A DNA stretch of 64,000 nucleotides, taken from positions 144,911,769 to 144,975,768 of the forward strand of contig NC_089585.1 of assembly GCF_019320115.1 (NCBI RefSeq). Reading direction: 5' to 3'. The notes under the pieces were generated by a model. That model saw nothing but the letters and a program-made list of their open reading frames with translations. It ran no database searches and had not been told where the DNA came from. A program made the position numbers and the translations under genes. The stretch comes from Miscanthus floridulus. Its lineage: Eukaryota > Streptophyta > Magnoliopsida > Poales > Poaceae. Every line of letters begins with the position of its first letter. The first letter of the stretch is position 1. Positions 22,849 through 33,860 of this stretch are shown here, piece after piece.

Positions 22849-24327
22849 TTAAGGGTTGAAACGACGTAGCTGTTCTATGTTCTAAGCGTTGGTGAAGATT
22901 TTGCCCTTCTCGTCGGCTAACTTGTAGGTCTCGGGCTTCAGCACTTGAGCGACGATGTACGGCCCTTCCTAGGGTGGGGTCAGCTTGTGGCGGCCCTTGT
23001 TGCTCTGCCTCAGTCTCAGCACCAAGTCGCCCACCTTCAGGTCTCGGCTTTGGACGCGCTGGGCTTGGTAGCGTCGTAGGGCTTGTTGGTATTTGGCTGA
23101 GTGTAGCAGCGTAACATCTCAGGCTTCCTCCAGTTGGTCAAGGGCGTCCTCGCGGGTAGTGCGGTTGCTTTGCTCGTTGTACGCTTGTAGCCTCGAGGAA
23201 CCGTATTCCAAGTCAGTGGGGAGGATGCCCTCGGCTCCATAGACCAGGAAGAACGGTGTGAATCCCGTGGCTCGGCTCGGGGTGTTTCTTAGGCTCTAGA
23301 TGACTGATGGGAGTTCAGCAAGCCATTTCTTGCCAAACTTCTTCAACCGGTTGAATATTCTTGGCTTAAGGCCTTGTAGGATCATGCCATTGGCACGCTC
23401 TACTTGGCCATTCGTCCTTGGGTGTCCTACGGCCGACCAGGCCACCCGGATGTGGTGGTCGTCGCAGAATGTTAGGAACTTGTGACCAATGAATTGTGTC
23501 CCATTGTCAGTGATGATGGTGTTAGGAACCCTGAACCTGTGGATGATATCCGTAAAGAACAGCACCGCTTGCTCAGATTTGATCTGAGCGATCGGACGAG
23601 CCTCGATCCATTTGGAGAATTTGTCGATGGCTACCAGTAGATGGGTATAGCCCCCGGGTGCCTTCTACAGAGGCCCAACCATGTCCAGCCCCCACACAGC
23701 GAATGGCCATGTGATGGGGATGGTTTGGCGGGCTTGGGCCGGGAGGTGCGTCTGTCGAGCGTAGTACTGGCATCCCTCGCAGGAGCGTACTAGTTTCGTG
23801 GTGTCGGCCACTGCCGTTGGCCAATAGAAACCTTGGCGGAAGGCGTTACCCACAAGCGCCCGAGGCGCCGCGTGGTGCCCGCAGACTCCCGCGTGCAAGT
23901 CCCAAAGTAGGGATTGGCCAGCCTCGGTGGTGATGCATCGTTGGAGAATACCCGATGGGCTACGCCTATATAACTCGCCGTTGCAGAGGACGTAAGTCTT
24001 GGCTCGTCGCGCAAGCCGTTGGGCCTCGGTTCTGTCTGCAGGAAGCTCTCCTTGAACGAGGCGATCAAGGAAAGGGACTCGCTAGTCCGTTCCTTGGTCG
24101 GCCTTGGGAGGCTCTGCGTCAATCACCATGGCCTCGGGCTCGGCTAGCGGGGTCTCGGTGGCAGAGGGGACCTCGGGCCCTGCGGTGGGCTCAGCCGATG
24201 GGCCCTCTTCCGTCGCTGAGGCGTAGTCAACGGATGGCTTGTGGAGGTCTCTGGCGAAGACGTTCGGGGGGACCGGGGTCCGCGCCGACGCCATTTTTGC
24301 CAGTTCGTCTGCGGCCTCGTTGAACTT
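22849..24327 (-). pseudogene. pol: element B pol: integrase
   Basis: On the minus strand the zinc finger is HAGVCGHH ... CEGCQYYARQTH (about 23,895-23,750). The core has D in VWGLDMVGPL, D in IITDNGTQF and E in NGQVERANGMI, a full DDE set. The C-terminal part ends with NIEQLRRFNP at stop TAA 22,849-22,851. Stops are TAG at PL*KAPGG and VI*SLR, TGA at EEA*DV, and TAG at PP*EGPY. All but the TGA fit CAG or TGG in a CHG context; the TGA fits CGA. Integrase inserts the cDNA in the genome. Confidence 0.88.
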
Positions 24328-26037
24328 TCACGCAACGTGGTTGAGTTCGAGACCGTCGAACTTGTTCTCTAGGCGACGTACTATTGTGCAGTACGCCTTC
24401 ATTTTGGGGTCATGGTAGCTTGACTCTTTCATCACCTGATCAACGACAAGCTGCGAATCACCCCATACGTCAAGACGTCGTACTCTAAGTTCGATGGCGA
24501 TTTGCAGGCCGTTGACGAGGGCCTCGTATTCGGCCACATTGTTGGAGGTGGCGAAGTGAAGCTGGATCATGTAGCGCATGTGTACTCCGAGGGGCGAGAC
24601 CAGGAGCAGGCCCACGCCAGCCCCGGTCTTCATCAGAGACCCGTCGAAGTACATGGTCCAGCATTCTGATTGGATCTGAACGGGTGGCAGCTATGTGTCG
24701 GTCCATTCGGCTACAAAGTCGGCCAGGACCTGTGATTTGATCGCTTTCTAGGGCGCGAAAGACAAGGTTTCCCCCATGAGTTCGACAGCCCACTTGGCTA
24801 TTCTGCCCGAGGCCTCCCGGTTTTGGATTATCTCTCCCAGAGGAAAAGACGACACCACAGTCACCGGGTGGGACTCAAAGTAGTGACGCAGCTTGCGTCG
24901 AGCCAAGACTACAGTGTACACCAGCTTCTGGATGTGGGGGTAACGCGTCTTAGTCTCAGAGAGCACTTCGCTGATGAAGTAGACAGGTCGTTGGACGGGT
25001 AGAGCATGTCCCTTCTCCTGCCTCTTGACTACTATGGCCGCGCTGACCACCTGGGTCGTCGCGGTGACGTAGAGTAAGAGGTGCTCGCCCTCGGTGGGCG
25101 GAACCAGGACGGGGGGGTTGGTGAGTAGTGCTTTGAGCCTGGCAAGGGCTTCCTCGGCCTCGGTAGTCCAAGAAAAGCGCTCGGACTTTCTCAAGAGGCG
25201 GTACAGGGGCAGGCCTTTTTTGCCGAGGCACGAGATGAAGCGGCTTAGGGCCGCAAGGCATCCCATGACCCTCTGCACCCCTTTGAGGTCTCGAATCAGG
25301 CCCATGTTGGTCACGGCCAAGACCTTCTCCGGGTTGGCCTCGATTCCATGCTCCGAGACTATGAATCCCAAGAGCATGCCTCGGGGAACCCCGAAGACAC
25401 ACTTCTCGGGGTTGAGCTTGATGCCCTTCTCTCTGAGACATGTGAAGGCAACCTCCAAGTCGCCGATGAGATCATCGGCCTCTCTGGACTTGACTACGAT
25501 GTCATCCACGTAGGCCTCGACGGTTCGCCCGATGTGTTCGCCGAAGACTTGGATCATGCACCGCTGGTAAGTAGCCCCTGCGTTTCTGAGGCCGAACGGC
25601 ATGGTTACGTAACAGTACATGCCGAATGGAGTGATGAAAGAAGTCACGAGCTGGTCGGACTCTTTCATCTTGATTTGGTGGTAACCGGAATACGCATCAA
25701 GGAAGGAAAGGGTTTCGCATCCTGCAGTGGAGTCGACGATCTGGTCGATTCGTGGTAATGGGAATGGGACCTTCGGGCACGCTTTATTTAGACCAGTGTA
25801 GTCCACGCACATCCTCCACTTGCCACTTTTCTTCCTGACTAATACAGGGTTAGCCAACCACTCTGGATGGAATACTTCCTTGATGAACCCGGCTGCCATG
25901 AGCTTCTGCACTTCTTCGCTGATGGCCCTGTGCTTCTCCTCGTCGAATCGGCGCAGGCGCTGCCTTGCCGGCCTAGAGCCCACCCGGATATCTAAGGCAT
26001 GCTCGGCGACCTCCCTTGGTATGCCCGACATTCGCAC
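24328..26037 (-). pseudogene. pol: element B pol: reverse transcriptase and two RNase H domains
   Basis: The first 429 codons (26,037-24,748) are open. RT motifs are EWLANPVLVRKKSGKWRMCV, LSFLDAYSGYHQIKM, YVTMPFGLRNAGATYQ and the catalytic AYVDDIVVKS, then FGVPRGMLLGFIVSEHGIE. The first RNase H is degenerate (LLLYVTATTQ where an aspartate is expected). A second, apparently complete RNase H follows at MYFDGSLMKTGAGVG ... SNNVAEYEALVNGLQIA ... VWGDSQLVVDQV ... NEAADELAKMA, as known for the Tat lineage. Three stops (TAG, TAG and TGA) break the part after 24,748. RT copies RNA into cDNA; the second RNase H probably removes the RNA strand. Confidence 0.9.
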
Positions 26038-26062
26038 GGAGAAAGTCGACGAGCACGGCCTC

Positions 26063-26824
26063 CTATTTGTTGTTGAGGGTGGCGCTGATCTTCAGTCCTC
26101 GACCATCGGGGACGGTGGGATCAACAGGGACGAGCTTGACGGCCTCTGCGGGCTCGAAGGTCCCGACGCACCGCTTGGTGTTGGGAACCTCACTATCAAG
26201 CGGGTCCAGATTGGCGATGAGGATCTCGGATTCCACGATGGCCTCGGCGTACTCGATGCACTCGACGTCGCAGTCGTATGCATGTTCATACGTGGACTTG
26301 ACGGTGATGATGCCATTGGGGCCTGGCATCTTGAGCTTGAGGTAGGTGTAGTTGGGGACCGCCATGAACTTGGCATAGCACGGGCGCCCCAAGATGGCGT
26401 GGTAAGCCCCCTTGAATCCAACCACCTCGAAGGTGAGGACCTCCTTGCGGTAGTTGGATGGAGTGCCAAAGCAGACGGGTAAGTCGATGCGCCCGAGGGG
26501 CCGTGTGCGCTTTCCTGGCATGATGCCATGGAAGGGCGCGGAACCGCCTCGGAGCCTTGACTGGTCGAGCTCCAGGAGCTCCAGAGTGTTGACGTAGAGG
26601 ATGTTGAGGCCGCTGCCTCCATCCATGAGCACTTTGGTAAGTCGGGTGTTGCCGACGATTGGGTCGACGACAAGCGGGTACTGCCCGAGGTTTGGAACAT
26701 AATCGGGATGGTCATCTCGATCAAAGGTGATTGCCTCCTGAGACCAATCGAGGTACGGGGGGTGGCCACCTTGACCGAGAAGACCTCCCGGCGTTCCCTC
26801 TTTCGCTGGCGCGCCGTGAGGCAT
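26063..26824 (-). CDS. element B protease region
   Basis: An open frame of 253 codons on the minus strand. The aspartic protease motif is TKVLMDGGSGLNILYVNTLE (D in DGG in place of the usual DTG/DSG, common in this group), with the flap-side AILGRPCYAKFMAVPNY. It sits between gag and RT and in a live element cleaves the polyprotein. The stop at 26,063 (TAA) separates it from RT by a few codons in the same region. The start shown is arbitrary, as protease is normally made as part of gag-pol. Confidence 0.8.
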   Translation of the reverse strand: MPHGAPAKEGTPGGLLGQGGHPPYLDWSQEAITFDRDDHPDYVPNLGQYPLVVDPIVGNTRLTKVLMDGGSGLNILYVNTLELLELDQSRLRGGSAPFHGIMPGKRTRPLGRIDLPVCFGTPSNYRKEVLTFEVVGFKGAYHAILGRPCYAKFMAVPNYTYLKLKMPGPNGIITVKSTYEHAYDCDVECIEYAEAIVESEILIANLDPLDSEVPNTKRCVGTFEPAEAVKLVPVDPTVPDGRGLKISATLNNK

Positions 26825-29157
26825 GCCGAGGGTCCACCAAAGATCATGAAGGCGTTGCGTACCTCAGGGAACCCATCATCTTTATTGCCGTCCCTCTCAC
26901 CGGCGCCCCTTTTCTTGGCCTCATCCTCATCGGGGAGCCCTAGCCTGGCGTAATAATGCCAGAGCATGGTGCACTCCTTGAGGGCATGCTTCACTGGACC
27001 TTGATGGTAAGGACAGGGCTTCTTCAGCATGTTGTCAAATAGCCCAGGGCCCCGGGGGCCTCGGGGATTCCTGCGATCTACTGTGGCGACATGGCCAGCC
27101 TCGAGGACCTCCTGCTTCCCTGGGTGACCCTTCTTCTTTCTCTTGGGGATGCGGGTGGGCGAGGCCTCGGGGGCCTCGTCCTTCTGCTTTCCCTTGGCGT
27201 TGTTGTTGGGGAAGATGGCCCCAACCGCCTCTTCGCCCGAGGTGAAGTTGGTGGCGATGTCGAGGAGTGCGGCCGCTGTGGTTGGTACGTTCCGGCCCAA
27301 TTCTCGGACCAGGTCTCGGCAGGAGGTGCCAGAGAGGAATGCTTGGACGATTTCTGAGTCACCGACGTGGGGCAACTCGGTGCATTTTTTGGAGAAGCGC
27401 CGAATGAAATCTCGAAGAGATTCGTCCGGTTTCTGGCGGCAACCTTTGAGGTCCCAGGAGTTCCCGGGGCGCACGTAGGTGCCCTGGAAATTCCCGACGA
27501 AGACCCTCACCAAGTCGTGCCAGTCATGGATCTATGCGGGGGGAAGGTGTTCGAGCTAGGCTCGTGCTGAGTCTGACAAGAACAAAGGGAGGTTGTGGAT
27601 GATGAGCAGGTCATCGTCCGCACCACCTAGCTGACAAGCCAGGCGATAGTCGGCTAGCCATAGCTCGGGGTTCGTCTCGCCGCTATACTTTGTTAGGTTG
27701 GCAGGTTGCCGGAACTAGGCTGGGAAGCGAGCGTGGCAGATGGATCTACTAAAGACCTGAGGGCCAGGTGGCTCGGGAGAAGGACTGCGGTCCTCTTCAC
27801 TATCGTAGCGACCGCCTCGGTGTGGGTGGTAGCCCCGGGCGGCTCCGTCGTCGTGGCGACGTCGCCTGCCAACTACTTTGTGGTCGCCTCATGCCTCGCG
27901 CTGGTCTCTAGGTCAATCGCACACCGAGGGGGCCCTGTTGACCGTCGGTGCACGAGCAGCCTCGGGACGGACCGAGGCATCCTAGCCCCGGCGAGATTGC
28001 GCTGTGGGTTGCTCCGAAGTGCCTCCGCGCCGGCGGGAGGTGGAACTTTTGGCCTGCTGCACCGCAGCGGTCTCGAGGAGGTCGCGGAGCTCTCCGCGGA
28101 CCCGTCACCCCTCAGTGGTGGAGGGTTCGAGCATTGCTCGGACCAGCATCGCAGCCGCCGCGACATTCTGACTAGCGCGATTAAAGATTGGGGGTGGCTC
28201 ATCCCCCTCGTTGTCGTTGATGCGGTGATGGACGTCGTGGGCCCTCCGTCGGGCTCCTCCGCCCTCACCACGCCCTTGCTGCTCCTGCTCAAGAGTGTCC
28301 CGAAGCTGTTGCAGAAGGAGTCGGTCTTGTTCGACCTTGGCATGAAGCTCGTGGAGCTGCTCTAGGTCTGGGCGTCGATGCTCTCCGCGGACGGGATTCT
28401 CGTTCCGTGCTACCGGGGCTTCGAGGCACGAAGGTGTGGCATCACCCGCCCCCGCCCAGGGCGGGGAATGGTTGCCCGTCCTCTCGCCCTCTTCGCCCGC
28501 CCTTGGCATCCCGAGCCCGACGTGGAAGCACTCACGAAACGGGTCGTAAGTCCCTTCATCGTCGGAGTCGGAGTAGCCGAAGCAGTAGTCGCTTGCAGTC
28601 ATGAAGCGGCGCATGGCTTCGGGGTCACAAAGGCCCGAGAAGTCTGCTCCGGCCCACTCCTCGTCATCTTCCGAGGACTCGGCGTGGGCATGCGCCGATG
28701 TTGCGGGGGAGAAGTCGAGGGCGAAACGTTGGTGGAGTCCTGAGGGCTCTGCATGCTTGGAAGCGTAGGTAGAAGCGAAGGCGGCGATGGCATTTATCAA
28801 CCCGAAGGGGTACGGGGATGGTGCCATTGCCGGGCGCCGCTCCGCCGGGGCTGGTCCCTCAGGACGTGGCGGGACAGAGCTTGATGATGAGGCGTCGCCG
28901 TGCGTCGCCGGAATCTTTTCCTTGCCCAAGCTCAGGTTAGATAAGTCCCCGACCGGGGACTCTGTACCAACAGCTGGGCAAGGGATACCGGCGGAGCGCG
29001 ACGCATTGCCCCGAGCTTGCGTGGTGTCGGGGCGGTTTCGCTCGCGTCGCGCCTGGCGAGTGCTACGGGAGCCGCGGCCCAGATGCTGCCTGCACCTGGG
29101 CTGCGGGTCCGTGGTAACATCGTCGGGCGGTGGAGCTCGGGGTGTGAGGAGTACCAT
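26825..29157 (-). pseudogene. gag: element B gag
   Basis: A likely start is ATG at 29,157 (MVLLTPRAPPPDDV) on the minus strand; the open frame reaches 29,223 upstream. The N-terminal part is acidic and disordered with a coiled coil (LEQLHELHAKVEQDRLLLQQ). The capsid follows after a frame change near 28.1-27.5 kb, with GNFQGTYVRPGNSWDLKGC and ELPHVGDSEIVQAFLSGTSC. A basic stretch comes next, then a CPYH...HALKEC zinc-knuckle-like motif near 27.0 kb. The alignment to the A gag is clear, including the FLSGT(S/T)C site where B itself entered A. At least one frameshift is present. Confidence 0.8.
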
Positions 29158-29283
29158 ATCGTATTCACATCCTAGAGACATGAACTCTAGGCTCCCGAAC
29201 CATACCACCGTGCTGAGACGCAACGGTCATACGGGGTCTGCCATCCGGAACTTGCTAGGACGATGAAGCTAACACGCAGCGGC

Positions 29284-29302
29284 CCCTACCTGGCGCGTCA
29301 AC
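29284..29302 (-). promoter_or_regulatory. primer binding site of element B
   Basis: Right after the 5' LTR (minus strand) stands GTTGACGCGCCAGGTAGGGG. The form ..GCGCGCCAGGTAGGGG is usual in this group of grass gypsy elements. The priming tRNA was not determined. Confidence 0.65.
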
Positions 29303-30743
29303 TGTCGGTGTTTTGGAACCGGGGGTCCCTCAACCGACGAGTGAATTTGTGCTGCGTGCTCCCGATTCCAGATGGTGATGCAAAGAGACATAAGGTTTAT
29401 ACTGGTTCAGGCAATAGAGGCCCTACGTCCAGTCTGAGAGATCGATCTTGTATTCCTTGCACTGGAGTGCTTGTAGTAGGGGGTTACAAGCTAGGTGAGA
29501 GAGGGAGCTAGCCCTAGGTCTCGGTGGGGGAGGTGCGGGCTGCTTGAGGCGTTGTTCTCAAGCAGCGTGGAAGCGTGTAGTTCTATTGGGGTGTTCGTCT
29601 TTCTATTCGTCGTTCTCCCCTAGAAATGGTACCGGCTACCTCCTTTTATACCCACAAGGAGGAAGCCAGAAGTACATGAGAAGGCTACTATTTAATGACG
29701 TATTCTGCTCCTTGGAGCAGCGCGGCGTCGTGGGAGTTCCCGTCGGTGTCTAGTCGGTATGGTCTCCAGGCCGGCGACATGCTGTGCTCCTGTTCATTTG
29801 TTGACTTGGTGAGGTGCCGAGGCCTGGTGGTTGCTGTGGTCGGTTGTGCCGAGACCCGCTGCGCTGAGGCCGAGACCCGCTGTGCTGAGGCCTGCTGTGC
29901 TGAGGCCTGCTGTGCCGAGACCTTGGCGGCCAGCGTCGTAGTGGGTCTAGGTGGAACAGTGCAGAACGTGAGTCTACAGGACATGGTACCCTGTATTGTC
30001 AGTAAGGGATGGTAAAAACGTGATTTGACCGTTGTCCCGTCACACCTGTCGCGGTGCACTGCCGATCGTGGCTTACGTAGTGGGTGCAGCCGGGCGCATT
30101 AATTGGATGCGACAGCCTGCCAGAGCGACTTTTGAGGCGGAGGCGACGAGGTTGCGGGACGAGCCCAGCCTCGGACGAGGCGGAGCATGGCCAGCTCGCC
30201 CGAGGCCCTACCGGGAGTCTCGGGCGAGGCAGAACTCGGTCAGTTCGCTGGTCCCGAGGTCACAGGAACCCAGTTCTGACTCCCCATGTCGTGTTCATCC
30301 TTGGTGCAGGAGTTTAGGCAGCACAGTAGCCGGTAACCCCTGCACGATCCCGTCGTGGATGGCAGGGCACTGACGTGCTGGTCTGCCACTTCGCTGTACT
30401 GTGTCGTCGCGTGGTTGTCGGAGTGGTTGAGCGCCTTGATTGGACGTGATGTCCAGCCGGAGTAGTCTAGTCAAAGCGGTGGTCGCGGGGCTGGTGGCGA
30501 GCCGGCCTCGTGCGAATCGGGGAATCACAGACCTCGGCGAGGAGGCCTCGGGCGAATCGGAGAATCGGTACTTCTTCTGAGGCCTCGGCGAGGGGGCCTC
30601 GGGCGAAGGGGCCTCGGTGAGGGGGCCTCGGGCGAATCGGAGATCTTCGGCTGAGACCTCGTTTGTCTTATTGGTTCTTGTTTTTAGGGTCTAAGCAGTT
30701 TTTTGGTTCTTGCTAGGGGTACCCCTTCTCACGGTATTCGACA
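29303..30743 (-). mobile_element. 5' LTR of element B
   Basis: 1,441 bp, starting TGTCGAATACC (30,743) and ending CGACA (29,303) on the minus strand. It differs from the other copy by one extra 15-bp unit (near 29,893-29,907, GAGGCCTGCTGTGCT type), exactly the length difference. A TATA box (GTATAAAAGG) lies at 29,642-29,651 on the minus strand. This is the promoter that would have driven gag-pol of B. Confidence 0.92.
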
Positions 30744-31254
30744 CTATGAGTCTCTGGTACACAAGCTAGGGCGTAGGGGCCCATGGACCACCAAGGAGCT
30801 CCTGGACATCACCACCAGCCATGCCTTAGGAGAGGAGGTGGTCGGAGCCATCTTCGATCGTTCCGACGGTAAGGTGAGGCGGGACAAGGACGCCGGTGAG
30901 GGCGCTTCCAACTGTCCTGCCAAAAGAAAGAATAAGAAGCAACGACGCGACAACTCGCTCATGGCCACAGCCGATCGCAAGGGTGGCCGGAAGCCCATGG
31001 AGGGTGCTCCGAACCATTTTGAGAAAATGCTCGAGGGGCCATGCCCAAACCATGCCTTCCCAGCCAAGCATCTATACAAGGATTGCGGCCTCATGCGCAT
31101 ATACTTGTCTGGGGGCCTCAATAAAGGGGAGCAGGGGAAGGAACCTACCCCCCATACAGACGACGCAGAGGAGAAGGACGACGCCTTCCCAACACTGACC
31201 GACGCGCTCATGATCTTTGGAGGATCAGTGGCCTACGACTCCAAGCGCCGTTAG
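30744..31254 (+). pseudogene. gag: element A gag, part 2
   Basis: The frame resumes after B with ESLVHKLGRRGPWTTKELLD and runs to a TAG at 31,252-31,254. It contains the end of the capsid, a basic patch (CPAKRKNKKQRRDN) and a CPNH...HLYKDC knuckle-like motif (about 31,040-31,090). Together with 13,656-15,051 it gives a whole gag with its break exactly at the target duplication of B. Confidence 0.85.
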
Positions 31255-31995
31255 AAGGTCGCGTGCCGTGAGGTCTATACAGCCGGACCGACCACACCTG
31301 CTTTCCTCTGGTGGTCAGAATCCACCATAACCTTCGACCGGACCAACCATCCAGATGCCATCCCACACTCAGGAAGGTACCCGCTTGTTGTCGATCTGAT
31401 CGTTGGCCCAAAGTGGCTCACGAAAGTACTGATGGACGGAGGCAGCGGCCTCAACATCATATACGCCAAGACGCTCGATGAGATGGGCGTCGACCAAACC
31501 AACCTCCACCCTGTTCGAGCACCTTTCCATGGCATCGTGCCTAGTAGGTAGGCTGTGCCACTAGGGCAGATCGATCTGCCCGTCACTTTCGGGGATCGGT
31601 TCAATTACCGGACTGAGACCCTCACCTTCGACGTAGTGGGGTTCTCGAGTACTTTCCACGCCATCCTGGGACGACCATGCTACTCGAAGTTCATGGCTGT
31701 CCCCAACTATATGTACCTTAGGCTGAAGATGTCAGGCCCCCATGGGATCATCACCATCAGCACCTCCTTCCATCACGCTTACGAGTGCAAAGTCGAATGC
31801 TGTGGCCATTCCACAGCAGTCGTTGCCTCTGAAGAGCTCGCCACCCTCAGGGAGGAGGTCGTTGAAGAAGCACCCGATGCGAAGAGGTCATCTGGGTCAT
31901 TCGAATCGGCGGAAGGACCCAAGGAGGTCCTCTTGGATCCCAGCAACTCTAAGGGCAAAAAAGTCCATATCGGGACCGCACTCTCCTCCGAATAG
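31255..31995 (+). pseudogene. element A protease
   Basis: Reading stays in the gag frame. The motif is TKVLMDGGSGLNIIYAKTLD (31,417-31,476). AILGRPCYSKFMAVPNYMYL follows at about 31,660-31,720. Stops lie at 31,252-31,254, at about 31,549-31,551 (TAG in PSR*AVPLG) and at 31,993-31,995 (TAG in SSE*ESTLVDF); the last fits a CAG. The length and motif order match the protease of B. Confidence 0.82.
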
Positions 31996-32872
31996 GAAAG
32001 CACGCTCGTCGACTTCCTCCGCGATAACAAAGACATCTTTGCGTGGAAACCCTTGGATATGCTAGGCATCCCAAGGGAGGTCTCCGAGCATACTCTCCAA
32101 ATCCTCCTAGGCTCCAAGCCAGTGAAGCAACGCCTACGCCGCTTTGACAAGGAAAAACGCCGAGCCATCGGTGAAGAGATAGCAAAATTGTTAGCTGCTG
32201 GGTTCATCAGGGAAGTATACCACCCAGAGTGGTTAGCAAATCCTGTTCTTGTGCGAAAAAGAGTAGGAAATGAAGAATGTGTGTCGATTACATAGGCCTC
32301 AACAAGGCGTGTCCAAAGGATCCATTTCCTTTGCCATGAATAGACCAAATAGTCGATTCCACCTTAGGGTGCGAAACCCTCTGCTTCCTTGACGCATACT
32401 CTAGTTACCACCAGATCACGATGAAGGAGTCAAACCAGCTCGCAACGTCTTTTATCACCCCCTTCGGATCGTTCTGCTACATTTCAATGTCATTCAGTCT
32501 GAAGAACACTAGGGTAACTTACCAGCACTGTATGCTCAGTTGCTTTGGGGACCTCATCGGGCGGACCGTTGAGGCCTATGTCGACGACATCGTAGTCAAG
32601 TCTAAGTGAGCTGACCACCTTGTCGCCAACCTTGAACAAACCTTTGTGAAACTCTGGGCAAACGGCATCAAACTCAATCCCGAAAAATGTGTTTTCGGCG
32701 TCCCAAGGGGCATGCTACTCGGCTTCATTGTCTCCGAGCACGGCATCAAAGCCAACCCAGAGAAGATATCAGCCATCACAAGGATGGGCCCGATCCAAAA
32801 CATAAAGGGGGTTCAGCGGATCATAGGGTGCCTTGCCACCCTCAGCCGATTCATTTTGCACCTCAGCGAATG
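31996..32872 (+). pseudogene. pol: element A reverse transcriptase
   Basis: RQRLRRFDKEKRRAIGEEI-like start sequence at 32,126-32,175 leads to EWLANPVLVRK. There a one-base loss near 32,262 shifts the frame and a stop follows. Later pieces read FLDAYSSYHQITMKESNQLA, SFSLKNTRVTYQHCM, the catalytic AYVDDIVVKSK (32,574-32,606) and FGVPRGMLLGFIVSEHGIK. Stops follow at 32,608-32,610 and about 32,871. Substitutions in otherwise fixed positions (YSSYH for YSGYH) fit a long decay. Confidence 0.87.
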
Positions 32873-33860
32873 AGGACTCCCCCTTTATCGACTCCTAAAG
32901 AAATCTGTCCGCTTTGAGTGGATAGCCGAGGCTCAGGAGGCGCTTGACATGGTTAAGCAATTTCTAACTAAACCTCCGGTCCTAGTTCCTCCATGCAACG
33001 GAGAATCCCTCCTACTGTATATATCGGCCACCATGCAAGTGGTTAGCTCTGCCTTAGTGGTAGAGCGAGAGGAAGAGGGGCACGCCTTCAAGGTGCAGCG
33101 CCCTATATATTTCATCAGCGAGGTGTTATCCGACTCAAAGGCCCGCTACTCCCAAATCCAGAAACTCCTCTACACCATCCTCATCACCAAGAGGAAGCTA
33201 CGCCACTATTTCAAGTCACATCCTATGACAGTCGTGACGTCGTTCCCCCTCGGTGAGGTCGTCCATAGCCAGGAAACTACAGGAAGAACCGCAAAATGGG
33301 AACTCAAGCTGATGGATCAAGGCATTACTTATACCTCCCAAATAGCGATCAAATCCCAGGTGCTGGCTGACTTCATCGCAGAGTGGACTGAGGTCCAGAT
33401 GCCACCAGCAATCGTCGATCAAGAGTACTGGATGATGTACTTCGATGGATCGCTGATGAAGAAGGGCGCCGGTGTGGGACTAGTCTTTGTATCTCCACTC
33501 GGGGTCCACATGAGGTACATGGTTCGGCTCCATTTTCCCTCATCAAACAATATCATAGAATACGAACCGCTCATCAACAACCTACGAATCGCCATCGAGC
33601 TAGGCGTCCGACGCCTCGATGTCAGGGGCGACTCCTAGCTAGTCGTCAACCAGGTCATGAAGGAGTCGAGCTGCCACAACGCCAAGATGCAGGCATACTG
33701 TTAAGAAGTCCGATGGCTGGAGGACAGATTCGACGGCCTCAAACTCAATCACATCCCAAGGCGCCTCAACGAAGTAGCCGACACACTCGCGAAAGCAGCA
33801 TCCGGCCGAGAGCTAGTCCCGGCAGGCGTCTTCGCCAGCGATCAACACAAACCCTCGGTA
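32873..33860 (+). pseudogene. pol: element A: two RNase H domains
   Basis: The first RNase H is degenerate (LLLYISATMQVVSSALVVER, no aspartate at the usual place), with KLLYTILITKRKLRHYF after it. The second begins MYFDGSLMKKGAGVGLVFVS and has SSNNIIEYEPLINNLRIAIE and LDVRGDS*LVVNQV. The TAG at 33,637-33,639 replaces the glutamine of GDSQLVV, a CAG to TAG change. It is the same dual arrangement as in B. Confidence 0.85.

Larger units (their letters stand above)
15052..30743 (-). mobile_element. element B: Ty3-gypsy (Tat-type) retrotransposon inside A
   Basis: Two LTRs of 1,426 and 1,441 bp bound a 12.8-kb interior read on the minus strand: gag (29.2-26.8 kb), protease, RT, two RNase H domains and integrase (to 22.85 kb). 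A spliced gene lies on the + strand (18.67-22.11 kb), and a repeat-rich region lies next to the 3' LTR. Over the first 335 aligned bases the LTRs differ at about ten sites by eye, nine of them transitions. B is thus younger than A, as the nesting requires. The element is in a gypsy family related to but distinct from A. Confidence 0.92.

Noticed and set aside
26092..26800. Serine-rich tail of the frame 26,092-27,513 as a protein
   Set aside because: It is the protease region read in the wrong frame after gag ends.
27706..28365. 219-codon + strand frame
   Set aside because: Shadow of the gag of B on the opposite strand; codon pattern follows the minus-strand gag.
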